The notes beneath the pieces are model-generated. The model was not told where the DNA came from. It saw only the letters and a list, made by a program, of their open reading frames with translations, and made no database searches. From the NCBI RefSeq assembly GCF_022484265.1, contig NZ_JAKVLR010000001.1, forward strand, positions 2,542,001-2,606,000: a stretch of 64,000 nucleotides of DNA, given 5' to 3'. The position numbers and the translations under genes are program-made. This DNA is from Companilactobacillus sp. Lineage in GTDB: Bacteria > Bacillota > Bacilli > Lactobacillales > Lactobacillaceae. Below, in pieces: positions 44,034 through 52,896 of this stretch (positions are counted from its first letter, which is position 1; every line of letters begins with the position of its first letter).

Positions 44034-44840
44034 ATGAGTGACAAAAGACCTATTGGGTTATTAGATTCTGGGGTTGGCGGATTGACCGTCGTTGAAGAGG
44101 TTATTAAGAAGCTTCCTAGTGAAGACATTGTGTTTATTGGTGATGAGGCTCATATGCCTTACGGCGTCAGACCAGCATCAGAGATCATCAAATATACTCG
44201 TGAAATGGTCGAGTTTCTGATTTCCCAGAATGTTAAAGCAATCATTTATGCCTGTAACACTGCAACTGCTCGTGCGTTGCCAACGTTACAAAAAGAATTT
44301 GATATCCCCATGTTTGGCGTTATCAAATCTGGTGCTCAAAGCGCTGTTAAAGACACTAAGACCAAAGAAATTGGCGTCATTGCGACTGAATCTACGGTTA
44401 ACTCAAATAGTTATCCAGAGACGATTCAAGCTACTGACAACAAAGTTCAGGTTAGATCGATTGCAGCTCAGCATTTTGTGAAGATCGTCGAAGCAAATGC
44501 CGGCGATACGCAAAAAGCAAAAGATGATATTGCTCAAACACTGAAACCCTTTAAAAATACTAATATCGATACGTTGATACTAGGATGCACACATTTTCCA
44601 ATGCTTGAAAAACAAATTCAAGCATTTGTTGGCGACAAAGTTAAGTTAGTCGATCCCGGAATCGAAACGACAAACGTTGCCAAGCAATTTTTACATGACC
44701 ACAATTTAGAAAACGCAGATTCAAAAAAAGGCGAGGTTGAACTTAATACCACCGCTAATTTGGATAGTTTTAAATTACTAGCTAAGGATTGGCTCGGTTC
44801 AGATATTACCGACATAAATTTAGTTAATATAGGAGACTGA
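44034..44840 (+). CDS. murI: Glutamate racemase
   Basis: Makes D-glutamate for peptidoglycan, 268 residues. Catalytic cysteines lie in YACNTATA (about Cys73) and GCTHFP (about Cys184); the N-terminal IGLLDSGVGGLTV carries the active-site Asp-Ser. GGGGTG precedes the ATG. rdgB follows two bases after the stop, so the two are coupled, as in Bacillus (racE-ysnA region). Confidence 0.97.
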   Translation: MSDKRPIGLLDSGVGGLTVVEEVIKKLPSEDIVFIGDEAHMPYGVRPASEIIKYTREMVEFLISQNVKAIIYACNTATARALPTLQKEFDIPMFGVIKSGAQSAVKDTKTKEIGVIATESTVNSNSYPETIQATDNKVQVRSIAAQHFVKIVEANAGDTQKAKDDIAQTLKPFKNTNIDTLILGCTHFPMLEKQIQAFVGDKVKLVDPGIETTNVAKQFLHDHNLENADSKKGEVELNTTANLDSFKLLAKDWLGSDITDINLVNIGD

Positions 44841-44842
44841 TC

Positions 44843-45442
44843 ATGCAAGAGATAATTATTGCTACAAAGAACCCAAATAAAGCTAAAGAGTTCCAAAGAA
44901 TTTTTGATCCAGAAAATTTTGTGATCAAGACTTTATTAGATTTTCCCGACTTTCCAGAGATCAAGGAAACGGGATCAACGTTTGAAGAAAACGCCACTAT
45001 CAAGGCACATGCAGTCATGAATCAATTCCATCTGCCAACAATTGCTGACGATTCTGGATTATCTGTCGATGCCTTATTCGGGCAACCAGGGGTCAGATCA
45101 GCCAGATATGCCGGTGACCACAATGATGCTGCTAACAATGCTAAGTTGTTATCTGAGATTGGTGGGACCCCTGAAGAAAAACGGACTGCCAAATTTGTAA
45201 CAGTTCTAGTTTTTGCCAATCCTAAGAATCCTAAAGATTTGGTGGTTGAGGGTGAAGTTAATGGCCTCATTGCCAGTTTCCCTAAGGGCGACGATGGATT
45301 TGGATACGATCCATTGTTCTATGTACCTTCAGAAGGTAAGACGATGTCAGAAATGACTTTGGATGAAAAAAATAAAATCAGTCATCGCGGAAACGCAATC
45401 AGAAAATTAGAATCAAAATGGCAAGATTGGATTGTATTGTAA
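44843..45442 (+). CDS. rdgB: XTP/dITP diphosphatase (RdgB/HAM1)
   Basis: House-cleaning pyrophosphatase removing ITP/XTP from nucleotide pools, 199 residues. ATKNPNKAKEF is at residues 6-16, followed by ETGSTFEENA, ADDSGLSVDAL and GDDGFGYDPLFYVP. AGGAG precedes the ATG inside the end of murI. The DUF948 gene begins 65 bases on. Confidence 0.96.
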   Translation: MQEIIIATKNPNKAKEFQRIFDPENFVIKTLLDFPDFPEIKETGSTFEENATIKAHAVMNQFHLPTIADDSGLSVDALFGQPGVRSARYAGDHNDAANNAKLLSEIGGTPEEKRTAKFVTVLVFANPKNPKDLVVEGEVNGLIASFPKGDDGFGYDPLFYVPSEGKTMSEMTLDEKNKISHRGNAIRKLESKWQDWIVL

Positions 45443-45507
45443 ACGTTGCCGTAAATTTACAATAATGCTAATATTGACTTGCTAGTAAATTTTGAGGAGG
45501 AGTTATT

Positions 45508-45915
45508 ATGACTGGTGGACAAATTGCAGGACTTATTGCTGCTATAGCTTTTGTTATCTTGGTGATCTTCTTAGCAGTAGCTTTAGTTCAAACTGCTAAA
45601 CTATTGAAAAAGTTACAAGATACAATTAAGGAAACAACAACAATGTTGAATGTTATCACTAAGAACACCGACAGAATCCTTGACCAAAGTGGCCAATTAG
45701 TTGATAAGACTAATACATTAATGGACGACGTTAATAGTAAATCAAGTAAGTTAAACCCATTGTTCGATACTGTTGAAAACCTTGGTAATAAAGCTGCTGA
45801 TGCTACTTCAGACAAGCCAAAAGACGGATTTGGATTTTCAAGTCTTTTGAATCTTGCTAATGCAGCAACAATTGTTAAGGGTGCTTCAAAGATTTTTCCT
45901 AGAAAGAAGAATTAG
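45508..45915 (+). CDS. DUF948 membrane-anchored protein
   Basis: Protein of 135 residues with one N-terminal membrane helix (about 7-27) and a long coiled-coil body typical of DUF948 (YtxG-like). AGGAGGAG gives a strong start. The YtxH-domain gene follows two bases downstream, a recurring pair in Firmicutes, linked to stress in Bacillus. Confidence 0.87.
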   Translation: MTGGQIAGLIAAIAFVILVIFLAVALVQTAKLLKKLQDTIKETTTMLNVITKNTDRILDQSGQLVDKTNTLMDDVNSKSSKLNPLFDTVENLGNKAADATSDKPKDGFGFSSLLNLANAATIVKGASKIFPRKKN

Positions 45916-45917
45916 CC

Positions 45918-46232
45918 ATGAAAAAAAGACGATTTGCAGTAGGCTTAATATTAGGTAGTGTTGCTGGCTACTTAGCATCACGTTATCTAGTAAGTGAAAA
46001 TGGCCAAAAGGCACTTGAGAATATCAAAACTATCCGAGGAGATTTTAACAACGGTGGTTTTGGTCTAGCTGATAAGGATCAACTTAAGAATGATTTTAAC
46101 GATAAGACAGAATCACTTAAGAATTCATTATTAGACAAGGCAGACGACCTTAAAGACGATGAAGAAACAACCAACATCGTGTTCGACGAAAGCGATATTA
46201 ATAAGACAGGCAAAAAGGCTCATATCAAATAG
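45918..46232 (+). CDS. YtxH domain protein
   Basis: Small protein of 104 residues with an N-terminal hydrophobic glycine-containing helix (FAVGLILGSVAGYLASRYL) typical of YtxH-like proteins, then a charged helical tail. It directly follows the DUF948 gene. A terminator overlaps its 3' end, and the tandem palindromic repeats begin about 40 bases later. Confidence 0.85.
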   Translation: MKKRRFAVGLILGSVAGYLASRYLVSENGQKALENIKTIRGDFNNGGFGLADKDQLKNDFNDKTESLKNSLLDKADDLKDDEETTNIVFDESDINKTGKKAHIK

Positions 46233-46247
46233 ATATGAACCTTTTTT
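46216..46247 (+). terminator. Intrinsic terminator after the ytxH-like gene
   Basis: AGGCTCATATC / GATATGAACCT stem with one mismatch, loop AAATA, then CTTTTTT; it overlaps the stop codon. Confidence 0.85.
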
Positions 46248-46271
46248 ATTTGGATTCAAATAGGCGCGGAG

Positions 46272-46882
46272 TTGAAACGCGCAAAAACAAAAAGAGGCAG
46301 GACGTATAAGCCTGCCAGACACTCTGGGGCCAAACGGCATCCCATGAGAACCTTTTACTGGTAGTCTGCGAACGCAGTGCAAGGAGGACCGACTCCGTAT
46401 TGGCTTATCTTATGCTTGTCTTCATACTAGTCATTTTTTACGCTTTGATTTGAAACGCGCAAAAACAAAAAGAGGCAGGACATATAAGCCTGCCAGACAC
46501 TCTGGGGCCAAACGGGCCCCGCCGTATCTTGCATTCTTATACTCTTGCCTCTAACCTTTTGTTTTTACGCTCTAATCTGAAACGCGATAAAAATGCCATG
46601 AAGACGGGCACATAAGACAATCCAACACTCCATCGGTCTTACGGCATCCAATGAGTACCTTTTATCGGTGGTCTGCGAACGCAGTGCAAGGTGGACCCCG
46701 TATTGGCTTATCTTATGCTTGTCTTTAAACCAGTCATTTTTTACGATTTGAGTTGAAACGCGCAAAAACAAAAAGAGGCAGGACGTATAAGTCTGCCCAA
46801 CACTCCATCGGTCTTACGGACCGACTCCGTATTGGTCAAACTTATACTCTTGCCGCTAACCTTTTGTTTTTACGCTCTAATC
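46272..46882. repeat. Tandem array of four palindromic repeat elements (long-short-long-short)
   Basis: Four units start TGAAACGCG at 46273, 46451, 46578 and 46754. Lengths alternate at about 178, 127, 176 and 128 bases, so the pair period is about 304. Each unit opens with an A-rich arm (for example CAAAAAGAGGCAGGA) and ends with a T-rich arm (TTGCCTCTAACCTTTTG), an inverted-repeat layout. Short units lack an internal segment containing CTGCGAACGCAG. The last unit ends inside the pepQ stop region. No protein is encoded; this fills the whole 640-base gap between ytxH and pepQ. Confidence 0.85.
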
Positions 46883-47977
46883 AATATATTTCAGTTCCTT
46901 TGATGTATGCGTGAATGGTTCGTTTCCGTCTTCTGTTAAGTAGACGCAGTCTTCGATTCTTACTCCGGCTTCGTTTGGAATATAGATTCCTGGTTCAATT
47001 GAGAAGCACATTCCTGGTTTTAATACCATGTCGTTTCCTTCCATGATTGAAGGGAATTCGTGTTCTGAGGTTCCCATACCATGGCCAAGTCTGTGGATGA
47101 AGTATTCTCCGTAACCAGCTTTATCAATGATGTCTCTAGCCACTTTGTCTAATTCTGCAGCGGTGATACCTGGTTTTGCAGCATCCATGGCAGCGTATTG
47201 AGCTTCAAGATCAACTTTGTAAATATCCAATGCTTTGTCATTTGGCTTTCCAAAGGCTACAGTTCTTGATGCATCGCTGATATAGCCATTATGGACTGTT
47301 CCAAGATCAAAGAGAATTAGTTCGTTTTTCTTCAAAAGATTTTTTTCAGGACCACCATGAGGATTTGCGGCATTTGCACCGGCTTGCACGATGGTGTCAA
47401 AACTCATATGCATAACACCTTTTTTCATCATGGCGTATTCGATTTCAGCAACTACGTCTTGTTCTGTTCTGCCTTCCTTAATGGCATCAAATGCTACTGA
47501 AAATGCGTAGTCGGCTTCTTTACCAGCTGCTTTAAGGTTCTCAATTTCTTCAGGAGTTTTGATCAGACGAGCATTTTCCATGTAACGAGAAAGATTTCCA
47601 GGAAATTCAGCGTTAGGGAAGTGTTTTTTGACGATTTCAAACTTTTGAACTGTCAAATTATCTTTTTCAGTTGCCCATTTAATTGGGTTGTTTTCCACTT
47701 GTTTAATGTGATCGGCTAGCATTCCCCAGCCATCTTCATTGTCCAAGTATCCAAAGACATCTAGATCCCATCCAGCTTTTTTCACAGAATTAACTTCCAA
47801 AGCAGGTGCGAAAATAAATGGGTCTTTGTCAGGAAATACGATCAAAGCCAAAATTCTCTCTACCGGATCACTGTAAAATCCTGTAAAATAGTTAATATCC
47901 GTCGGGTCGGAAATATAAGCGATATCATAATTGTTGTCGCTCAAATATTTTTGTAAATCTAATAATTGTGTCTTCAT
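46877..47977 (-). CDS. pepQ: Xaa-Pro dipeptidase PepQ
   Basis: Prolidase of 366 residues that splits X-Pro dipeptides, useful in milk/plant peptide use. Metal ligands of the M24 fold are seen: LFDLGTVHNGYISDASRT (two Asp), HRLGHGMGTSEHE, SIEPGIY and GVRIED. The N-terminal creatinase-like domain covers about 1-120. AAGGAG sets ATG 47977. It is divergent from ccpA across a cre site, the classical Lactobacillus arrangement. Its TAG stop lies within the end of the last palindromic element. Confidence 0.97.
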   Translation of the reverse strand: MKTQLLDLQKYLSDNNYDIAYISDPTDINYFTGFYSDPVERILALIVFPDKDPFIFAPALEVNSVKKAGWDLDVFGYLDNEDGWGMLADHIKQVENNPIKWATEKDNLTVQKFEIVKKHFPNAEFPGNLSRYMENARLIKTPEEIENLKAAGKEADYAFSVAFDAIKEGRTEQDVVAEIEYAMMKKGVMHMSFDTIVQAGANAANPHGGPEKNLLKKNELILFDLGTVHNGYISDASRTVAFGKPNDKALDIYKVDLEAQYAAMDAAKPGITAAELDKVARDIIDKAGYGEYFIHRLGHGMGTSEHEFPSIMEGNDMVLKPGMCFSIEPGIYIPNEAGVRIEDCVYLTEDGNEPFTHTSKELKYID

Positions 47978-48066
47978 GACAATCTCCTTAGGTATATTTA
48001 TCAAAAGTATAACACTGAAAATTGTTTCCTTTTTGAAAAAATATGAAAACAAGTCAGATTAGCCTG

Positions 48067-48103
48067 GTAAACGCTTGCAAATTACGTTATAGTTTGATAA
48101 ATT
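48067..48103 (+). promoter_or_regulatory. ccpA promoter with cre site
   Basis: GTAAACGCTTGCAA (48067-48080) fits the cre consensus and overlaps the -35 TTGCAA (48075-48080); TAAATT at 48098-48103 is 17 bases on. CcpA control of ccpA/pepQ at such a site is known in lactobacilli. Confidence 0.75.
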
Positions 48104-48142
48104 AAATATGACTAAATGGAAAAATGAAAGAGTGTAATATTT

Positions 48143-49144
48143 ATGGAAAAAAAAGCGGTAACTATATACGACGTGGCTGAAGCGGCCAATGTATCTATGG
48201 CCACCATTTCTCGTGTCGTAAATGGAAATGCTAACGTCAAAGAGGAAACTAGAAAGAGAGTTCTAGAAGTTATAGACCGCCTCAATTATCGACCTAACGC
48301 AGTTGCTCGTGGCTTAGCCAGCAAAAAGAGCACGACAATCGGGGTTATCTTGCCAGATATTACTGACTTGTATTTTGCATCATTGGCCAAGGGGATCGAT
48401 GATGTTGCTTCAATGTACAAATACAATATTATCTTGACTAGTTTACAAGAATCAATTCGAGACGAGGAACAAATTTTAAATAATTTGCTCTCCAAACAAG
48501 TTGATGGTCTGATTTACATGGGCAAGCAACTATCAAAGAAAGTTAAACGTACTTTGAGCAGTTCAAAGACACCAATCGTGCTTGCTGGTTCAGTTGATCG
48601 TAACAATGAAACAGCTAGTGTTAACATTGATTTCACTGACGCTGTTTACAACGTTGTTAGTCAACTCATCCAAAACGGCCACAAGAAAGTTGCCTTTGTT
48701 GGCGGAAGTTTGGAAGACCCAATCGATGGTAAGTATCGTTTGGATGGCTATAAGAAAGCTTTGAAGAAAGCTCATATCAACTTTTCATCAAACCTTGTGT
48801 TTGAAGCTGAATACTCAGTCCGTGCTGGAGAAGCAATCTGGGATGCGGTTAAGAACAGCGGTGCTACAGCAGCGTATGTAACCGAGGACTTGTTAGCCGC
48901 TGGAATATTGAATTCAGCAATGAAATCTGGTTGCAAAGTTCCAGAGGACTTTGAGATTTTCACAAGTAACAACACAGTATTGTGTGAAGTTACTCGTCCA
49001 AAACTTAGTTCAGTTGAGGAACCATTGTATGATATCGGCGCTGTTGCTATGCGTCTGTTAACCAAGATGATGAACCAAGAACAAATCGATGAAAATACTA
49101 TCAAGTTACCATACAGTATTGTTAAACGTGAATCTACTAAGTAA
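48143..49144 (+). CDS. ccpA: Catabolite control protein A
   Basis: LacI-family master regulator of carbon catabolite control, 333 residues, acting with phosphorylated HPr at cre sites. The helix-turn-helix (VTIYDVAEAANVSMATISRV, residues 6-25) is followed by the hinge LNYRPNAVARGLASKK and the periplasmic-binding-type core (NIDFTDAV, FVGGSLEDPIDG). Divergent from pepQ with an intergenic cre. Likely acts on the cre-like sites before the mannose PTS genes in this window. Confidence 0.97.
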   Translation: MEKKAVTIYDVAEAANVSMATISRVVNGNANVKEETRKRVLEVIDRLNYRPNAVARGLASKKSTTIGVILPDITDLYFASLAKGIDDVASMYKYNIILTSLQESIRDEEQILNNLLSKQVDGLIYMGKQLSKKVKRTLSSSKTPIVLAGSVDRNNETASVNIDFTDAVYNVVSQLIQNGHKKVAFVGGSLEDPIDGKYRLDGYKKALKKAHINFSSNLVFEAEYSVRAGEAIWDAVKNSGATAAYVTEDLLAAGILNSAMKSGCKVPEDFEIFTSNNTVLCEVTRPKLSSVEEPLYDIGAVAMRLLTKMMNQEQIDENTIKLPYSIVKRESTK

Positions 49145-49170
49145 AACCTCCATTTTGGAGGTTTTTTTAT
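49145..49170 (+). terminator. Intrinsic terminator after ccpA
   Basis: AACCTCC / GGAGGTT stem, ATTTT loop, then T7. Confidence 0.9.
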
Positions 49171-49186
49171 TTGTGAGGAATTGACT

Positions 49187-49645
49187 ATGAGAATCATGCA
49201 AGTACCTGTTGCGCAACGAAACAACTATCGACAATTACTAATTTTAGGAGACGAAGATCCGAGGATGTTGGATAAGTATATCGACAAGGGGAAAATGTTT
49301 GTCGCCAAAGACCAGACAGTCACCATTGGAGTTTTAATAATTGTTCCGGTATCGGTTGAAATCCTTGAGATCAAAAACATTGCAGTTAAAGAAAAATTTC
49401 AATCTAGGGGCGTCGGCAGTTTTTTAATATCATATGTCGAAAAGAAATTTGCCAATAAGTATAAATCGATTCAGGTTGGAACGGGGGATGCTGATTTATC
49501 AAATATTAGGTTTTATTTGAAAAATGGCTATCGATTCAGTGCTATTAGGGAAAAATTTTTTGAACAGTATGATCAACCGATTTTTGCAAATGGGATTCAG
49601 TTACAGGATATGGTAGTTTTATCCAAAAATTTACAAAAAAAATGA
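49187..49645 (+). CDS. GNAT family N-acetyltransferase
   Basis: Acetyl-CoA-dependent acetyltransferase of 152 residues. The acetyl-CoA loop is FQSRGVGSFLI (about 79-89), preceded by the beta strand LEIKNIAVKE; the C-terminal region NIRFYLKNGYRF is typical. GTGAGGA precedes ATG 49187. Substrate cannot be inferred. Converges with the next gene at a shared terminator. Confidence 0.88.
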   Translation: MRIMQVPVAQRNNYRQLLILGDEDPRMLDKYIDKGKMFVAKDQTVTIGVLIIVPVSVEILEIKNIAVKEKFQSRGVGSFLISYVEKKFANKYKSIQVGTGDADLSNIRFYLKNGYRFSAIREKFFEQYDQPIFANGIQLQDMVVLSKNLQKK

Positions 49646-49666
49646 CCGATCAGTTTGATCAGTCAT
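49641..49666. terminator. Shared convergent terminator
   Basis: AATGACCGATCA / TGATCAGTCATT stem overlaps the stop codons of both convergent genes; an eight-base A run on its left gives a T run for the minus strand. Confidence 0.8.
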
Positions 49667-49958
49667 TAGTTTGATGTTTACGTTTAATTAATTCCCATAA
49701 GATAACCACGACATAACCAAATGCGACTAATGTAAGGCCACCAGTTACAACGGCGTTTAATTCATAGGGTAGGTTGAAAAAATACGTCAGCATGGAATAT
49801 ATCGTATTTAATAAGACAACTGAAGCCAGCGTCATTGATTTATCCCACATTTTAAGATGATGTTTGTATTTATACACTGAGATAGCCACGATAAAGGCAA
49901 TCAAAATGAAGGCAACGATGTATAAAGATGTCTGTAAGAAAATAGGGCTAAAGTACAT
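49659..49958 (-). CDS. Small membrane protein, unknown function
   Basis: I do not recognise a family. The 99-residue product has three hydrophobic segments (about 9-29, 43-61 and 70-88) and a basic C-terminus. AAAGGAG precedes the ATG, so expression is likely. It lies downstream of the penicillin-binding protein on the same strand but separated by a terminator. Confidence 0.7.
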   Translation of the reverse strand: MYFSPIFLQTSLYIVAFILIAFIVAISVYKYKHHLKMWDKSMTLASVVLLNTIYSMLTYFFNLPYELNAVVTGGLTLVAFGYVVVILWELIKRKHQTND

Positions 49959-50014
49959 AAAATTTCTCCTTTGGTAAGTAACTTAGTCATTCTATCATAA
50001 TGATGAATGTAAGC

Positions 50015-50042
50015 AAAAAGGCATCCGTTTGGATGCCTTTTT
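50015..50042 (-). terminator. Intrinsic terminator of the penicillin-binding protein gene
   Basis: AAAAAGGCATCC / GGATGCCTTTTT around GTTT. It touches the stop codon. Confidence 0.9.
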
Positions 50043-52783
50043 TATTCGCCGCCAATTCCGCCGACAGCACTGCCTGCACCAGCACCGGCGCCACCTGTGA
50101 TGCCTCCGGTAGAACCACCGGTTTCACCAGTTGACCCACCAGAACCAGATGTCGAACCAGTTGAAGTCCCAAATGAAGAACCTGATCCAGAACCGCTACC
50201 TGATCCAGTACCAGTTTCACTAGTACCATTACTTGTTGTCGTATTGTTTGAAGTTCTCGAACCAGATGTAGTTGTAGTTCCAGTTGTAGTTGTTACTTCA
50301 GAAGAATCAGAATCATTGGCGCTGTTACTGAATCCTGAAGTTCTTCCGCTACCGTTTTCAGATGCAATCTCATCAGCTGACTTAGAACTATCTCCAAGTT
50401 GTTTTACTACTCCGTATCCATTGTCACGGCCGAAGTAATTACCCCAGAAGAGGCGATAATTCTTAGCTGAGGCTCCGATTGCAAAACCGTCATATGACAT
50501 ATTCTTAGGGCTGCCCTTGTAGTACAGCGATGAAGTAGTGTGTTGATTTACTCTAGTGCTTATTCCGTTATAGTCAATTGAACCGGTATTAGTACCAGTC
50601 TCTTTATCAACTTTATAAGATTGAACACCATCAGGTCGACTGAATTTCTTATGGACGTTCATGACTCCAGGATTGTCTTCATAAACGGCATTTGCCATCC
50701 GCGACCATAATTCTTGGTTGATATCAGTTGAATTACTTGCCAAGTTGTAATTATTCCCGTACAAGTTATCGTATCCGATCCAAGAAGCAAGGGTAACTCC
50801 ATCTGTACTACCGATGAACCAATTATCACGGTAATCATTGGATGTACCAGTTTTACCAAAGAGGTTCTTAGTACTGAATTGAGATTCATATGATAGGGCA
50901 GAAGCAGTACCTTTAGTAACAACTCCGTGCATCATGTTTTGCATGATATAAGATGTTTGTTTTGAGAAGACACGTTTCTTGGTATGCTTGTGACCATAAA
51001 TAACTTTGCCAGTTGGGTCAGTGATCTTATCAACCACATAAGGATTGACGTGAACACCCTTATTGGCAAAAGTTGAAAAAGCACTAGCTTGTTGTAGCAC
51101 TGTCACACCTTTATCAGTACCACCAAGGGTAATACCAAGTTGTTTATATTCGTTGTCGGTTAGATTAATCCCCATCTTAGACATGTATTGTTTAGAACTA
51201 ATACCTTGCTGTCTTAGATAGTTGTATAAGTTAACGGATGGAATATTATATGATTCTTCAAGTGTTTCACGAGCAGAAACAAATCGGTTTTGAATTGTCT
51301 CGCCATAATCAGTTGGTGCATAACTCTTAAACTTAGTCTTAAAATCGGCTAGCATGGATTGTGAACCAATCGCACCATTTTCAATAGCTGGAGCAAATGT
51401 GATCAGTGGCTTGATTGATGAACCAGGAGATCTATTAGTGTCAAATGCGTGATTTAATTGAGATTTCTTAAAGTTAACGCCCCCAACAAAGGCAAGCACT
51501 TGACCAGTCTTGTTATCAAGTAAGACTGAACCATTTTGGACTGGCTCAGATACCTTGATGCTCTTACCAGTATTTTGGTCGATGGCACTATCAGTATGAG
51601 TAGTACCTAGATTGTCTTGGAATTGTTGAGCTTGTTCATTAAGATCTTGGTAAAGTTTCTTATTGATCGTACTGTCAACACGATAATTCTTGTCGTGCAA
51701 TTCAGTATCAGCTTGAGTCCAATACTTCTCGTATAAACTCTTATCCTTGACTAAGTCTTTGTATGCAATGCCATCAGATTTAGCCATTCGCTTGATCAAA
51801 ATGGTTCTAGTTTGTTCTGTTAACAAGTTATAAACGTAACCGTATTTGATCTTATGATCAGTTGCCTTAGCAGGTTTTAAGAAATCGCTCTTTAAATCAA
51901 AATTCTTAGCTTCATTATATTCAGATTCAGTGATCTTCTTATCACGATACATTCTGAATAAAACAATGTTCTTACGTTTGAGGCCTAAACTAATATCGTC
52001 TTTGACCTTACCGTGATTATCAAACGGGGTATAGATCGAAGGACTTTGGGGAAGACCAGCAATAAAGGCTGATTCTGCCAAGTTAAGATCTGCAGCATTT
52101 TTACCAAAGATTCCCTTAGCTGCAGCTTGAACACCTTGGATATTCTGTCCCTTATTATTTCGACCCAGAGTAGCGGCGTTTAAGTAGTCTTCCAGGATCT
52201 CGTCTTTAGTAAAGTATTTATCGACCCGCATTGCTAAAAAGATTTCGACCGCTTTACGCTTCCAAGTTGTTTCTGAAGATAATAGCTGCATTTTGACTGT
52301 CTGTTGAGTTAGAGTCGATCCACCAGTTTGGGTACCGATTCCAGTCACATCAGATAGGACCGCTCTTAGAAGTGATTTAGGTTCAACACCTGAATGTTTG
52401 TAAAAATCACTATCCTCAGTTGCTACAACAGCCTTTTTGAGGTAAGGAGACATCTCTGAAAGTTTGATGCTCTTACCAGTAAGGGTCTTTTGTAGATTTT
52501 CTACTTTTTTATCGTTTGCGAAATAAAGAGAAGTTGAATTGTTAACATCCTTTAACTGTGCTCTCATTTCATGCTTAGTAGGAACGGCAACTTGATTGGT
52601 CAAAGCTGAAACGTAACCAAAACCTAAACCAATCGCCAAACTAAGCATGACGAAAAGACCAGCTATAATGTATAAAACAATTCGACGAATAACTTCGATC
52701 GTTAAGTTAGCCTTGGTTGCAAAATCAGACCAACTCTTGATTCCCTTTATCCCGTCAACAATACTATTCCATAAATTTTTCAA
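50042..52783 (-). CDS. pbp1A: Class A penicillin-binding protein 1A
   Basis: Bifunctional peptidoglycan synthase, 913 residues. A cytoplasmic N-terminus is followed by a membrane helix (about 35-60). The GT51 glycosyltransferase domain has ATEDSDFYKHSGV and GGSTLTQQ; the transpeptidase has SSIKP (nucleophile Ser), SYN and KTGTS. The final 110 residues or so are low-complexity Gly/Ser/Thr. TTG at 52783 is the start, with AAAGGGG ten bases upstream. No recU is adjacent. Single gene with its own promoter and terminator. Confidence 0.96.
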   Translation of the reverse strand: MKNLWNSIVDGIKGIKSWSDFATKANLTIEVIRRIVLYIIAGLFVMLSLAIGLGFGYVSALTNQVAVPTKHEMRAQLKDVNNSTSLYFANDKKVENLQKTLTGKSIKLSEMSPYLKKAVVATEDSDFYKHSGVEPKSLLRAVLSDVTGIGTQTGGSTLTQQTVKMQLLSSETTWKRKAVEIFLAMRVDKYFTKDEILEDYLNAATLGRNNKGQNIQGVQAAAKGIFGKNAADLNLAESAFIAGLPQSPSIYTPFDNHGKVKDDISLGLKRKNIVLFRMYRDKKITESEYNEAKNFDLKSDFLKPAKATDHKIKYGYVYNLLTEQTRTILIKRMAKSDGIAYKDLVKDKSLYEKYWTQADTELHDKNYRVDSTINKKLYQDLNEQAQQFQDNLGTTHTDSAIDQNTGKSIKVSEPVQNGSVLLDNKTGQVLAFVGGVNFKKSQLNHAFDTNRSPGSSIKPLITFAPAIENGAIGSQSMLADFKTKFKSYAPTDYGETIQNRFVSARETLEESYNIPSVNLYNYLRQQGISSKQYMSKMGINLTDNEYKQLGITLGGTDKGVTVLQQASAFSTFANKGVHVNPYVVDKITDPTGKVIYGHKHTKKRVFSKQTSYIMQNMMHGVVTKGTASALSYESQFSTKNLFGKTGTSNDYRDNWFIGSTDGVTLASWIGYDNLYGNNYNLASNSTDINQELWSRMANAVYEDNPGVMNVHKKFSRPDGVQSYKVDKETGTNTGSIDYNGISTRVNQHTTSSLYYKGSPKNMSYDGFAIGASAKNYRLFWGNYFGRDNGYGVVKQLGDSSKSADEIASENGSGRTSGFSNSANDSDSSEVTTTTGTTTTSGSRTSNNTTTSNGTSETGTGSGSGSGSGSSFGTSTGSTSGSGGSTGETGGSTGGITGGAGAGAGSAVGGIGGE

Positions 52784-52820
52784 GTTAGATAAACCCCTTT
52801 AAAAAGATACATGGCTTAAT

Positions 52821-52849
52821 TATATAATAAATATGTATTATACGCTCAA
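52821..52849 (-). promoter_or_regulatory. Promoter of the penicillin-binding protein gene
   Basis: On the minus strand TTGAGC (52849-52844) and TATATA (52826-52821) are separated by 17 bases. Confidence 0.6.
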
Positions 52850-52851
52850 AA

Positions 52852-52889
52852 ACAAAAAAGTTCCGTGAATTTTTAAGTTCACGAAACTT
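52852..52889 (-). terminator. Intrinsic terminator of pepV
   Basis: On the minus strand AAGTTTCGTGAA pairs with TTCACGGAACTT (one G-T) followed by TTTTTTG, eight bases after the pepV stop. Confidence 0.85.
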
Positions 52890-52896
52890 GTATAAA

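Noticed and set aside
46131..46771. Short frames within the palindromic repeats
   Set aside because: They lack ribosome sites, carry no protein-like pattern, and are explained by the inverted repeats.
50097..50438. Val/Pro/Glu-rich frame on the + strand
   Set aside because: Antisense shadow of the Gly/Ser/Thr codons of the penicillin-binding protein tail.
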